A DNA stretch of 15,341 nucleotides from JBJENW01 sp051880395 (GTDB taxonomy: Bacteria > Bacillota > Clostridia > Lachnospirales > Lachnospiraceae), in NCBI GenBank assembly GCA_051880395.1, contig JBJENW010000131.1, positions 1 through 15,341 of the forward strand, given 5' to 3'. Below are positions 1 to 6,452 of the stretch, piece after piece. The notes below the pieces were generated by a model. The model did no database searches. It was not told the origin of the DNA and saw only the letters and a list, made by a program, of their open reading frames with translations. Within the stretch, counting starts at the first letter, position 1. The number at the start of each line of letters is the position of its first letter. The position numbers and the translations under genes are program-made.

Positions 1-176
1 AATCTCAGGTCATCCGGAGTTCATCTTTGGATAAGGGGTACTGAATAGTTACAAAATATTCTATATTTTTAAAAAATGTATTGGAGCGATTTTTTGTGTC
101 TTAGTGAAATATATTTCAGTTGAAACATCGTTTTGAATTTCCAAAAAAATATCGGGTTACAATTCTTTTTCACAGG
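1..176. other. AT-rich gene-free flank left of palindrome E1
   Basis: No open frame with a credible ribosome site is visible here. The stretch is AT-rich. At 133-138 there is TTGAAT, and 19 nt later TACAAT at 158-163, which could be a weak promoter pointing into E1; the spacing is longer than ideal. The words TTTTGAATT (131-139) also occur at a similar distance upstream of E3 (6161-6169), which hints that the flank may belong to the element. Nothing else is recognised. Confidence 0.4.
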
Positions 177-576
177 CGAAAAATATCTCAACCTCTCGTT
201 TCCAATACACAGTTTCCGGGATTTGGCGGACGCTGCGGACAGGGGTGGCGGGGATAGATGGGGCTTTGACAGAAATGGCAGTGAGTTCGGATGGGTGGGG
301 GTGTGATGCCTTTGCTGTTTTGCCGAGAGGCGGACAGTCTGTGCGTAGGTGTATGCGGGAGAAAGAGTCAGATCTTGAGTCTTTCTCCCGCATACACCTG
401 CGTGCAGACTGTCCGACATTCGGAAAACAGCAAAAATAAAGCATCACACCCCCACCCATCCGAAACTCGACTCCATTTCTGTCTAGCCCCATCTGTCCCC
501 GCCCCCCCTGTCCGCAGCGTCCACCAAATCCCGGAAACGTCCGTGTAGGGATACCCCATGGCTGAGATATTTTTCG
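177..576 (+). repeat. E1: 400-nt palindromic element (long hairpin)
   Basis: The whole segment folds back on itself around position 373. Paired blocks from outside in: 177-190 with 563-576 (14 of 14), 212-226 with 524-538 (15 of 15), 228-245 with 505-522 (18 of 18), 268-278 with 473-483 (11 of 11), 288-309 with 441-462 (22 of 22), 314-321 with 424-431, 331-341 with 405-415, and 347-366 with 380-399 (20 of 20); the loop is 367-379. A conserved left end (ATATCTCAACCTCTCG, then CCAATACACAGTTT, 183-215) and right end (AAACGTCC, 535-542) recur in the other copies in this window. Orientation is assigned by these ends. Open frames across it are only mirror frames of the palindrome and lack ribosome sites. 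It could be a structured RNA or a non-autonomous mobile element; no known family was recognised. Confidence 0.85.
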
Positions 577-661
577 TCAAACTCACCAAAAAGTGGTGGG
601 GCCGACATGGTTTCGGATAGTCAATAAATTGGTGGTCGCAAAAAAATAGCGTGGAAATAAT

Positions 662-689
662 TTGCTCAAAAGGAGAAAACTGTTATAAT
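662..689 (+). promoter_or_regulatory. Extended -10 promoter of the response-regulator operon
   Basis: TTGCTC (662-667) is followed after 16 nt by a perfect TATAAT (684-689). TG sits at 681-682, one base before the hexamer, giving the extended -10 form TGnTATAAT. Transcription would begin near 696, giving a leader of about 36 nt before the start at 732. It lies some 85 bp downstream of the end of palindrome E1. Confidence 0.7.
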
Positions 690-731
690 AGAGGCATAGC
701 ATCGTTGAAAAAATACAGGAGCAGAGAACAC

Positions 732-1451
732 ATGATACATATCTTAGTAGTAGAAGACCAGCAGGAGAGCCGGGATGCGATCGGGGCAATCTTGCAGGAA
801 TATACGCAGATGGAAGTTACATTTGCAGCAACAAAAGAAGAGGCAGAGAATTGTTTAAAGGGAAAAATCGTATATGATCTGTTTTTATTGGATATTAATT
901 TAAATGAAAAGGAACCAGAGAATCAGGATGGATATCGGTTGGCAGAGCAGATTCGGAATATGGAGAAGTATGATTTTACACCGATTGTCATGGTGACATC
1001 TGTCTCAGGATTGGAGATGTCCGCTTATCGAAAGCTGCATTGTTATGCGTTTTTGGTGAAACCATTTTTTAAAGAAGAAGTACAGGAGTTGGTAGAAAAA
1101 ATTTTGGCACAAAAGAACGAAAAGCAGATTCCGACGATCGTGGTAAAAAAAGATGGCATCAATTATCGGATCAAATGTCCGGATATTGTATATATCAAAG
1201 CAGTGCCGCGCGGTGTGTGTATCTGTTTAAAAAACGAGGAACTTCTCGTACGTTATCTGTCTATTCGTCAGATACTGGAAAAATTGCCACAAGAGGATTT
1301 TTTTCAGATTCATCGTATGTTTGTCATCAATATACAATATCTCGAACAGGTGGATATCGTAAATCGTCTGGTGAAGCTTCGTGGAAAAAAGGAGCAGCTT
1401 GATATCGGTGTGACTTACAAGGAGAAAGTGAGGGGCCTGTTAGATGCTTAA
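732..1451 (+). CDS. LytTR-family response regulator (AgrA/VirR type)
   Basis: A two-component response regulator that would bind DNA through a C-terminal LytTR domain. Residues 1-125 form the receiver: acidic pair E8-D9, phospho-acceptor D54 in LFLLDINL, T89 after a beta strand, and K110 in LVKPF. Residues about 136-239 match the LytTR fold, with the typical IVYIKAV and EDFFQIHRMFVINIQYL stretches. At 239 aa the length is normal for the family. The start at 732 is chosen because AGGAG lies at 717-721, ten bases upstream, and because the receiver begins directly with MIHILVVED; upstream in-frame ATG 651 lies before the promoter. The 3' end overlaps the kinase gene by 8 bp. No autoinducer peptide gene or processing protease lies nearby, so an Agr-like quorum role is not shown. 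Its target genes are unknown; the downstream lipase is one candidate. Confidence 0.88.
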   Translation: MIHILVVEDQQESRDAIGAILQEYTQMEVTFAATKEEAENCLKGKIVYDLFLLDINLNEKEPENQDGYRLAEQIRNMEKYDFTPIVMVTSVSGLEMSAYRKLHCYAFLVKPFFKEEVQELVEKILAQKNEKQIPTIVVKKDGINYRIKCPDIVYIKAVPRGVCICLKNEELLVRYLSIRQILEKLPQEDFFQIHRMFVINIQYLEQVDIVNRLVKLRGKKEQLDIGVTYKEKVRGLLDA

Positions 1452-2283
1452 AAAGTTCAGTTTCAAATATTTGTATCGGATCTTTTGTATCCTTGCAATC
1501 GGCATCGGTGTTTATCTGGCCATTGATCTTTTGCATACCAAAAGCTTAGATGTGCGTATGTGTGTGGTGTTTGTATTATTTTTTCTCGTCTGGTTTTTGG
1601 GATTGTTTGAGTGGATCACCAATGAACAACGTATGATCAACCAGCAAAAAGAGCTGAAGATGTATCAGATGTACATTCAGCCGTTAGAGGAGCTGGTAAA
1701 AGAAATTCGTGCACGTCAGCATGAGTTTGACAATCATTTAAACGCCATTTTGAATATGCATCTGACGGTACAAACTTACGATCAACTGGTAGAGCAGCAG
1801 TCCGCTTATATCCGGGAAATCCGTTTGGATGCGGGGCGCAAATATCTGCAGTTGTTAAAAATCAGTGATAAGATCTTGGCAGGCTTTTTATATAGTAAGA
1901 TTGTAAATGCACCGGCACATGTGCAGGTAGATCTGCAGGTAGAAAATTATGAAGTGCTCTCGCAGGCACCGGAGTATGCGATCATCGAGGTGGTGGGAAC
2001 ACTGGTGGATAATGCATTTGAAGCAATGAAGGATTGGGAAAAAGAGGCACAGGTAACGTTTGTCATTGATTCTGTGAATGATCGTCTGCGGTTTACAACG
2101 GTAAATCCGGTAAAAGATCTTTCTATGGCGCAGGTAGGACGTTTCTTTGAAAAAGGGTATTCTTCCAAAGGAGAAAATCGCGGATTGGGACTTTACCGCG
2201 CGCAGCAGCTGGCGGATCGTTACCGTGGAAAAATCACCGTTTCACTCGAAGAAGAAAAATTGTATGTACAAATCCAGCTATAA
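1444..2283 (+). CDS. GHKL-type sensor histidine kinase, two-TM
   Basis: Partner kinase of the preceding regulator. Two predicted membrane helices (about 10-30 and 37-58) lead into a coiled helix and a DHp-like segment with H93 in RARQHEFDNHLNAI, the usual phosphorylated histidine context of AgrC/DcuS-like kinases. The ATPase domain has an N box with D189-N190 (VDNAFEA) and a G box with G247 and G249 (GENRGLGL), typical of HATPase_c_5/GHKL. The protein has 279 aa. AgrC-type kinases usually carry five to seven membrane helices; here there is almost no loop between the two helices, so there is no evident extracellular sensor. It may sense the membrane itself or work with a partner protein. The start overlaps the regulator stop, so translation is probably coupled. 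Confidence 0.85.
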   Translation: MLKKFSFKYLYRIFCILAIGIGVYLAIDLLHTKSLDVRMCVVFVLFFLVWFLGLFEWITNEQRMINQQKELKMYQMYIQPLEELVKEIRARQHEFDNHLNAILNMHLTVQTYDQLVEQQSAYIREIRLDAGRKYLQLLKISDKILAGFLYSKIVNAPAHVQVDLQVENYEVLSQAPEYAIIEVVGTLVDNAFEAMKDWEKEAQVTFVIDSVNDRLRFTTVNPVKDLSMAQVGRFFEKGYSSKGENRGLGLYRAQQLADRYRGKITVSLEEEKLYVQIQL

Positions 2284-2329
2284 TACCGATATTTTTAGTA
2301 ACAAGGGAAAAAGATGGAGGTGGATGTGT

Positions 2330-3208
2330 ATGAAACTTGGGATCACATTAGAAGGAGGAGCCAGCCGGACATTGTTTACCTGTGGTGTACTTGACGCACT
2401 GCTGCAGGAAGATATCATGCCGGACTACTTGATCGGTGTTTCTGCGGGAATTGCACATGGGATTTCCTATTTATCGAATCAGTATCGCAGAAATCTGGAA
2501 GCGGCAGAATACATGAAAGATAAGCGGTATATGGGTATGAGTTATTTATTAGATAAAGATCGAAAGACTTATTATAATACCGAGTTTGTATTTGGCGAAA
2601 TACCGGATAAACTGGTGCCGTTTGATTTTGATACCTTTGCCTCGTATTCGGGTGAAGTGTTTGCGACCGTCACAAATATCCACACCGGAAAGGCGGAGTA
2701 TCTGCCGGTACCGCGGGATAAAAGTTGTTATAAACTGATTCAGGCGAGCTGTGCGCTGCCAGTGTTTTTTCAGCCGGTCAAAGTGGGACATCATTATTAT
2801 CTCGACGGCGGTCTGGCAGACGCGATTCCATTTGCGCAGGCATTAAACGCAGGATGTGAAAAAAATATCGTTGTTCTGACAAGAGAGCGAGGATATGTGA
2901 AAAAGAAAGAACGCTATACAAAGACAGCTGCAAAGCTGTACCGTCAGTATCCGAACATGAAAGAATGTCTTTTAACAAGAGCAGAACGCTATAATGCATG
3001 TCTGCAGGATCTGATGGAGCGGGAGGCGCGTGGAGAGATCTATGTGATCGCGCCGGAGACGACCTATGATATCCAGCGGACAGAACGGCGTGTGGAAAAA
3101 TTGCAGCAGCTGTATGATGAGGGATATAGACAGATGCTGCAGGATGTAGACCGGCTGCGTGCATATCTCAGTACACCTGTGGAAGACCAGAATGAGTTAT
3201 CCACATAG
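2330..3208 (+). CDS. Patatin-like phospholipase family protein
   Basis: A 292-aa serine acyl hydrolase of the patatin/RssA-YchK type, expected to act on phospholipids or other acyl esters on the cytoplasmic side, as no signal peptide is visible. The oxyanion-hole loop is LEGGASRT (residues 7-14), the nucleophile is S38 in GVSAG, and the catalytic dyad partner is D159 in LDGGLAD. The spacing fits the bacterial YjjU/patatin-like group. GGAGG at 2316-2320 is nine bases from the ATG at 2330; an in-frame ATG at 2324 is too close to it. The gene follows the kinase by 46 bp with no terminator seen between them, so it is probably in the same operon and may be an output of that system. Substrate unknown. 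The last codons contain a perfect DnaA box (3197-3205). Confidence 0.85.
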   Translation: MKLGITLEGGASRTLFTCGVLDALLQEDIMPDYLIGVSAGIAHGISYLSNQYRRNLEAAEYMKDKRYMGMSYLLDKDRKTYYNTEFVFGEIPDKLVPFDFDTFASYSGEVFATVTNIHTGKAEYLPVPRDKSCYKLIQASCALPVFFQPVKVGHHYYLDGGLADAIPFAQALNAGCEKNIVVLTRERGYVKKKERYTKTAAKLYRQYPNMKECLLTRAERYNACLQDLMEREARGEIYVIAPETTYDIQRTERRVEKLQQLYDEGYRQMLQDVDRLRAYLSTPVEDQNELST

Positions 3209-3280
3209 AAAAGTGTATGATTTTGTGACACAACGAGAAAATAAGGCAAAATAAGCTATATTTATCAGAAAATGGAGAAA

Positions 3281-3299
3281 TTGTTTCTCTAAGAAACAA
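3281..3299. promoter_or_regulatory. Perfect 8-bp inverted repeat upstream of transporter promoter
   Basis: TTGTTTCT at 3281-3288 and AGAAACAA at 3292-3299 are exact inverted copies separated by CTA. The site ends four bases before the -35 hexamer at 3303, a usual place for an activator or repressor. There is no T-run after it, so it is not a convincing terminator for the lipase gene. A second short palindrome, TTGTGACACAA, lies at 3223-3233. Confidence 0.5.
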
Positions 3300-3302
3300 A
3301 AT

Positions 3303-3330
3303 TTGACACCTTTTAGTGAGGAATAGTAAT
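3303..3330 (+). promoter_or_regulatory. Probable promoter of the GPH transporter operon
   Basis: TTGACA at 3303-3308 is a perfect -35 hexamer. AGTAAT at 3325-3330 matches four of six -10 positions after a 16-bp spacer. Transcription would start near 3337, inside the DnaA-box-like cluster. The -10 is weak, which fits a regulated promoter. Confidence 0.5.
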
Positions 3331-3410
3331 ACAGTTTTCCACATGATGTGGAGAAAATGTGGAAAAAATAGATGGATTGTCCACAGAAAGTGGGTAAAGA
3401 GGGAACAGAT

Positions 3411-4892
3411 TTGGATAAAAAAGAGACAGGACAGATAACGATTTATAATCATGCAAAAATTTGGCAGATCGGATTTTTTTCTCTGAATAATGCTGCCACA
3501 AACTTATATTTGGCACTCATGGGATACATGACGTATTATGCAAATTCCGTCGCAGGTTTCAGCGTCATGCTGATTTCTGTTCTGTTGACCGGCTTAAATG
3601 TATTTGACGGCATCACAGATCCGTTGGTGGGATTTTTTTTGGATAAAACAAAAGGAAAGTTTGGCAAATTTCGCCCGTTCATGCTGCTTGGAAATATGGT
3701 GATGGCAGTCAGTTCAATCTTATTGTTTCTGACACTTCATCGAATTCCAAAGCTTATGCGGACACCATATTTTATCCTTGTGTATGCATTGTATGTGTTG
3801 GGTTACACCTTTCAGACCGTGGTGGGAAAATCCGGACAGACCGTGATCACAAATGATCCGAAACAGCGTCCTCTGGCAACGTATTTTGATTCTTTGTGCA
3901 TTATGGCATCGTATGGTGGAACGGCACTTGCGGTCTCGGCTTATCTCGTGCCAAAGTACGGTGGATTTCAATCGGAAGCTTTGTATCTGGAATTTGTTTT
4001 CTGGATCGTTGTGCTCTCCGGTATCTGTACGCTGCTTGCTATGGTCGGTATCTGGGAGAAGGATACGCCCAAAGTCTATCAGGGAAAGCAGCAGCCGAAG
4101 ATCCATGTGAGGGATTATTGGGATATCTTGTGTCACAATAAACCGATCCGTGTGTTGACGGCAGCTGCTTGTATGAACCGTTTTGCGTCGACGGTGTATG
4201 GACACACAACGGTGGGGGTTATGGTATTCGGCATACTGATCCAGGATTATTCCATCGCGGGCTGGCTTGGTGTCGTGACGGCGATCCCGACACTGTTTGT
4301 AGTGTCTGCAGGCATCAAGACGGCACAAAAACTTGGACAGAAAAAAGCGATCGTGGTCTATACCGGATTGGGGATCTTTTTTCAGATTTTGATGCTTTTC
4401 CTTTTGATGCAAAAGAATGTCAATACGATCACATTCAATATTGGCCATTTAAACGGGATTTCGATCCTGTTTTTCCTAATCTATGTCTTTTTAAATGGAT
4501 GCAAATCGATCACGAATAATATGGTCACACCGATGATCGCGGACTGCTCAGATTATGAGGAAAGCAGAAGCGGGCGTTTTGTTCCGGGACTGATGGGAGC
4601 AATGTTTTCCTTTGTGGATAAAGTATTTACGGCACTTGGAACTGCATTTGTGGGAATCGTGGTAGCGGCAATCGGTTACAATGCGCGCCTGCCGCAGGTG
4701 GGAGACCCTGCAACACCTAGCCTTCGTGCAACGGCACTGTTTTTATTCTGTGGCACACCGATCATCGGCTGGCTGGTATCCCTGATCGCAATGAATTTTT
4801 ATTCTTTAGATAAACAAAAAATGCGGGAGGTGGCAAAAAAACTGAGCCGTCAGCGCATACAGCAGAAAGAAAGAGAGGATAAAGAGATATGA
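3411..4892 (+). CDS. GPH-family sugar:cation symporter (MFS)
   Basis: A membrane carrier of the glycoside-pentoside-hexuronide family, with about twelve membrane helices and the family's typical N-terminal run (IGFFSLNNAATNLYLALMGYMTYY), followed by DGITDPLVGFFLDKTKGKFGKFRP. It should import a sugar or sugar acid with a cation; the exact substrate cannot be read from the sequence. Start choice: a TTG at 3411 has AGAGGG at 3398-3403, seven bases upstream, and gives MDKKETGQ, 493 aa. An ATG at 3372 in the same frame would give 506 aa but has no good ribosome site and lies within the DnaA-box-like cluster. The stop overlaps the next start as ATGA. Co-expression with the dehydrogenase suggests the import and metabolism of a hydroxy acid or sugar acid (inference). 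Confidence 0.82.
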   Translation: MDKKETGQITIYNHAKIWQIGFFSLNNAATNLYLALMGYMTYYANSVAGFSVMLISVLLTGLNVFDGITDPLVGFFLDKTKGKFGKFRPFMLLGNMVMAVSSILLFLTLHRIPKLMRTPYFILVYALYVLGYTFQTVVGKSGQTVITNDPKQRPLATYFDSLCIMASYGGTALAVSAYLVPKYGGFQSEALYLEFVFWIVVLSGICTLLAMVGIWEKDTPKVYQGKQQPKIHVRDYWDILCHNKPIRVLTAAACMNRFASTVYGHTTVGVMVFGILIQDYSIAGWLGVVTAIPTLFVVSAGIKTAQKLGQKKAIVVYTGLGIFFQILMLFLLMQKNVNTITFNIGHLNGISILFFLIYVFLNGCKSITNNMVTPMIADCSDYEESRSGRFVPGLMGAMFSFVDKVFTALGTAFVGIVVAAIGYNARLPQVGDPATPSLRATALFLFCGTPIIGWLVSLIAMNFYSLDKQKMREVAKKLSRQRIQQKEREDKEI

Positions 4893-5815
4893 AACTTGTT
4901 TTTTTAGATGCAAAGTCCATAGGAGACGACATCGATCTGTCAAAATTTGAAACACTGGGAACATTGGAAAAATATGATTTTACAGAGCCAGAGCAGATTG
5001 CAGAACGTGTAGAGGATGCGGATGTACTTATCATTAATAAGATTCCGATCAATGAGCAGACCATTGGTGGGGCAAAACATCTGAAGCTGGTCTGCGTGAC
5101 GGCAACGGGAACGGACAATCTGGACAAAGACTACTTAGACAAACGCGGCATCACATGGAGAAATGTAGCTGGCTATTCGACAGAGAGTGTGGCACAGCAT
5201 ACGTTTGCGATGTTGTTTTACTTATTAGAACATCTGCGCTACTACGATGAGTATGTAAAAAGTGGGAAATATGTGGCCGACACGATGTTTACGCATTTTG
5301 AAAGACGGTTTTTTGAGCTGTCGGGAAAGACCTGGGGGATTATCGGACTCGGTGCGATCGGAAAACGGGTAGCGGATCTTGCGAAAGCATTTGGCTGTCG
5401 TGTGATCTATTATTCTACCTCCGGAAAACATGATCAGCCGGGGTATGAGCGGGTGGAGTTCGAAACGCTTCTTGCGCAGGCTGATATCGTATCTGTACAT
5501 GCGCCGCTGACACCGCAGACGGAAAATCTGATGAATGCGCAGGCGTTTGCAAAAATGAAACCGAGCGCGATCTTTTTAAATGTGGGCAGAGGTGCCATTG
5601 TTGTGGAAAAAGATCTTGCAGATGCTCTTTTGCGTGGAGAAATCGCAGCCGCCGGCATCGACGTTCTCACCAAAGAGCCGATGGCAGCGGACAATCCGCT
5701 TCGTGCAATACAAGACAGTAGCCGCCTTCTTGTCACGCCACATATCGGCTGGGCCTCCGTCGAAGCACGGACACACCTCATGGACATCATCTACAACACT
5801 ATTAAAGAATTTTAG
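4889..5815 (+). CDS. D-2-hydroxyacid dehydrogenase, glycerate/hydroxypyruvate type
   Basis: NAD(P)-dependent oxidoreductase of 308 aa that would interconvert 2-keto and D-2-hydroxy acids. The nucleotide-binding motif GLGAIG is at 153-158. The catalytic triad is complete: R234 in NVGRGAIV, E263 in LTKEP and H285 in TPHIGWAS. The second Rossmann strand ends VIYYSTSGK (173-180) without the acidic residue that normally favours NAD, so NADP use is possible. Length is typical for glycerate dehydrogenase-like members. Translation is coupled to the transporter by the ATGA overlap. No ordinary terminator follows; palindrome E2 begins about ten bases after the stop and may take that role. Confidence 0.87.
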   Translation: MKLVFLDAKSIGDDIDLSKFETLGTLEKYDFTEPEQIAERVEDADVLIINKIPINEQTIGGAKHLKLVCVTATGTDNLDKDYLDKRGITWRNVAGYSTESVAQHTFAMLFYLLEHLRYYDEYVKSGKYVADTMFTHFERRFFELSGKTWGIIGLGAIGKRVADLAKAFGCRVIYYSTSGKHDQPGYERVEFETLLAQADIVSVHAPLTPQTENLMNAQAFAKMKPSAIFLNVGRGAIVVEKDLADALLRGEIAAAGIDVLTKEPMAADNPLRAIQDSSRLLVTPHIGWASVEARTHLMDIIYNTIKEF

Positions 5816-5824
5816 AAAAAGAAT

Positions 5825-6056
5825 TCAACCTGGGGGCTCTCCTATGGGGACGTTTTCTCCCACGACAGGGCAGGCCTTCGCAAAAACGCGGTTCCTGCAA
5901 AGATGAGCTAAGTCCTAAGAGCGCCTAAGAATCTCAGGAAGAGCCTTCGATTCTAAGGCGCTCTAAGGACTGGATCTCATCTTTGCCCACCGCAATGTTT
6001 TTGCGAAGGTCTGCCCTGTCGTGGGAGAAAACTGTGTATTGGAGACGAGAGGTTGA
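5825..6056 (-). repeat. E2: 232-nt palindromic element, minus orientation
   Basis: Outer stem 5825-5831 with 6050-6056 (7 of 7). Main arm 5852-5887 with 5997-6032: 36 positions, all paired except one that would be a G-U wobble. Core stems 5897-5907 with 5976-5986 (11 of 11), and 5911-5933 with 5949-5971 (two A-A mismatches). The apical part 5934-5948 can form a small GAAG/CTTC hairpin. Read on the minus strand it carries the left-end motif CTCAACCTCTCG...CCAATACACAGTTTT and the right-end motif AAAACGTCC shared with E1 and E3. Its 90-nt core (5897-5986) is the reverse complement of the E3 core, with four differences. It sits in the gap between two convergent genes. Confidence 0.85.
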
Positions 6057-6218
6057 GGGGCTTTTTCGGATGTAGAAATAGTTCCTGCTTTTCAAAGGAT
6101 CTGTCTGTTTTTCTGATGGTATTTTGGTGAATTTTTTATGTGTTTTGGATTGAATAGTGGTTTTGAATTGACATATTATAAAAGTTTTGCGTTTGTTATT
6201 TTTGGGTGAGGGCGGATA
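6057..6218. other. AT-rich spacer between E2 and E3
   Basis: No gene is seen. It separates the facing left ends of E2 and E3. The T-rich sequence includes TTGAAT (6150-6155), 18 nt, TATTAT (6174-6179), a possible promoter reading into E3 with a start near 6186. An unspaced TTGACA at 6168-6173 abuts the TATTAT and cannot serve as its -35. Confidence 0.35.
6150..6179 (+). promoter_or_regulatory. Possible promoter reading into element E3
   Basis: TTGAAT (four of six -35 positions) and TATTAT (five of six -10 positions) with an 18-nt spacer. The transcript would begin about 30 nt before the conserved left end of E3. No protein-coding gene lies downstream on the plus strand, so if active it would make a non-coding RNA. 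In an AT-rich stretch such matches arise by chance, so confidence is low. Confidence 0.25.
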
Positions 6219-6435
6219 AATATCTCAATCTTTCGGTTTCGATACACAGTTTTGCCCCACGAGGGTCTGTCCTTTGTAAAAACATTTCGGCGGGCAAAGA
6301 TGAGATCCAGTCCTTAGAGCGCCTTAGACTTGAAGGCTCTTCCTGAAAGTCTTAGGCGCTCTTAGGACTTAGCTCATCTTTGCAGGAGCCGTGTTTTTAC
6401 AAAGGACAGACCCTCGTGGGGCAAACGTCCGTATC
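6219..6435 (+). repeat. E3: 217-nt palindromic element, plus orientation
   Basis: Left end AATATCTCAATCTTTCGG...GATACACAGTTTT (6219-6253). Main arm 6249-6283 pairs with 6393-6426 with one bulged T. Below it GATAC (6241-6245) pairs with GTATC (6431-6435), leaving an internal loop ACA (6246-6248) opposite GTCC (6427-6430). Core 6294-6383 has stem 6294-6304 with 6373-6383 and an inner stem keeping the same T-T mismatches as E2. The outer arms differ from those of E2 (here GAGGGTCTGTCCTTTGT, in E2 GACAGGGCAGACCTTCGC) yet pair internally. The right end lies 18 bases before the stop of the convergent Zn-PLC-like gene. Confidence 0.85.
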
Positions 6436-6452
6436 AAAAACAAAAGCCCCCT

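Larger units (their letters stand above)
3197..3385. promoter_or_regulatory. Cluster of five DnaA-box-like 9-mers
   Basis: TTATCCACA at 3197-3205 (plus) matches the classical DnaA box exactly. TTTTCCACA occurs at 3335-3343 (plus) and 3358-3366 (minus), TTCTCCACA at 3347-3355 (minus) and TTGTCCACA at 3377-3385 (plus). All five fit TTnTCCACA, and four of them lie within 51 bp. The second and third form a 15-bp perfect palindrome, TCCACATGATGTGGA, at 3338-3352, so a dedicated repressor operator is an alternative reading. They lie just downstream of a likely promoter for the transporter operon, where bound protein would block transcription. Confidence 0.55.

Noticed and set aside
75..92. TGTATTGGAGCGA as a remnant of the element left-end motif in reverse orientation
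   Set aside because: Only about ten bases match and neither arm nor right end is found nearby; chance is likely in this AT-rich flank.
69..589. Several open frames of 60-116 codons on both strands within E1
   Set aside because: They mirror each other because the DNA is palindromic, have no ribosome sites and show no protein-like composition or recognised domain.
3372..3410. ATG at 3372 as the transporter start
   Set aside because: No suitable ribosome site precedes it and the extra 13 residues overlap the DnaA-box-like cluster; the TTG at 3411 has a well-spaced AGAGGG. It is not fully excluded.
3720..4448. 242-codon minus-strand frame inside the transporter gene
   Set aside because: It is a shadow frame rich in His, Arg and Cys with no ribosome site, while the plus-strand frame encodes a clear GPH carrier.
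177..6435. Resemblance of the E elements to integron attC sites (conserved ends, variable palindromic middle)
   Set aside because: They are much longer than usual attC sites, the end motifs are not the GTTRRRY/RYYYAAC pair, the flanking genes are ordinary operons and no integrase is present.
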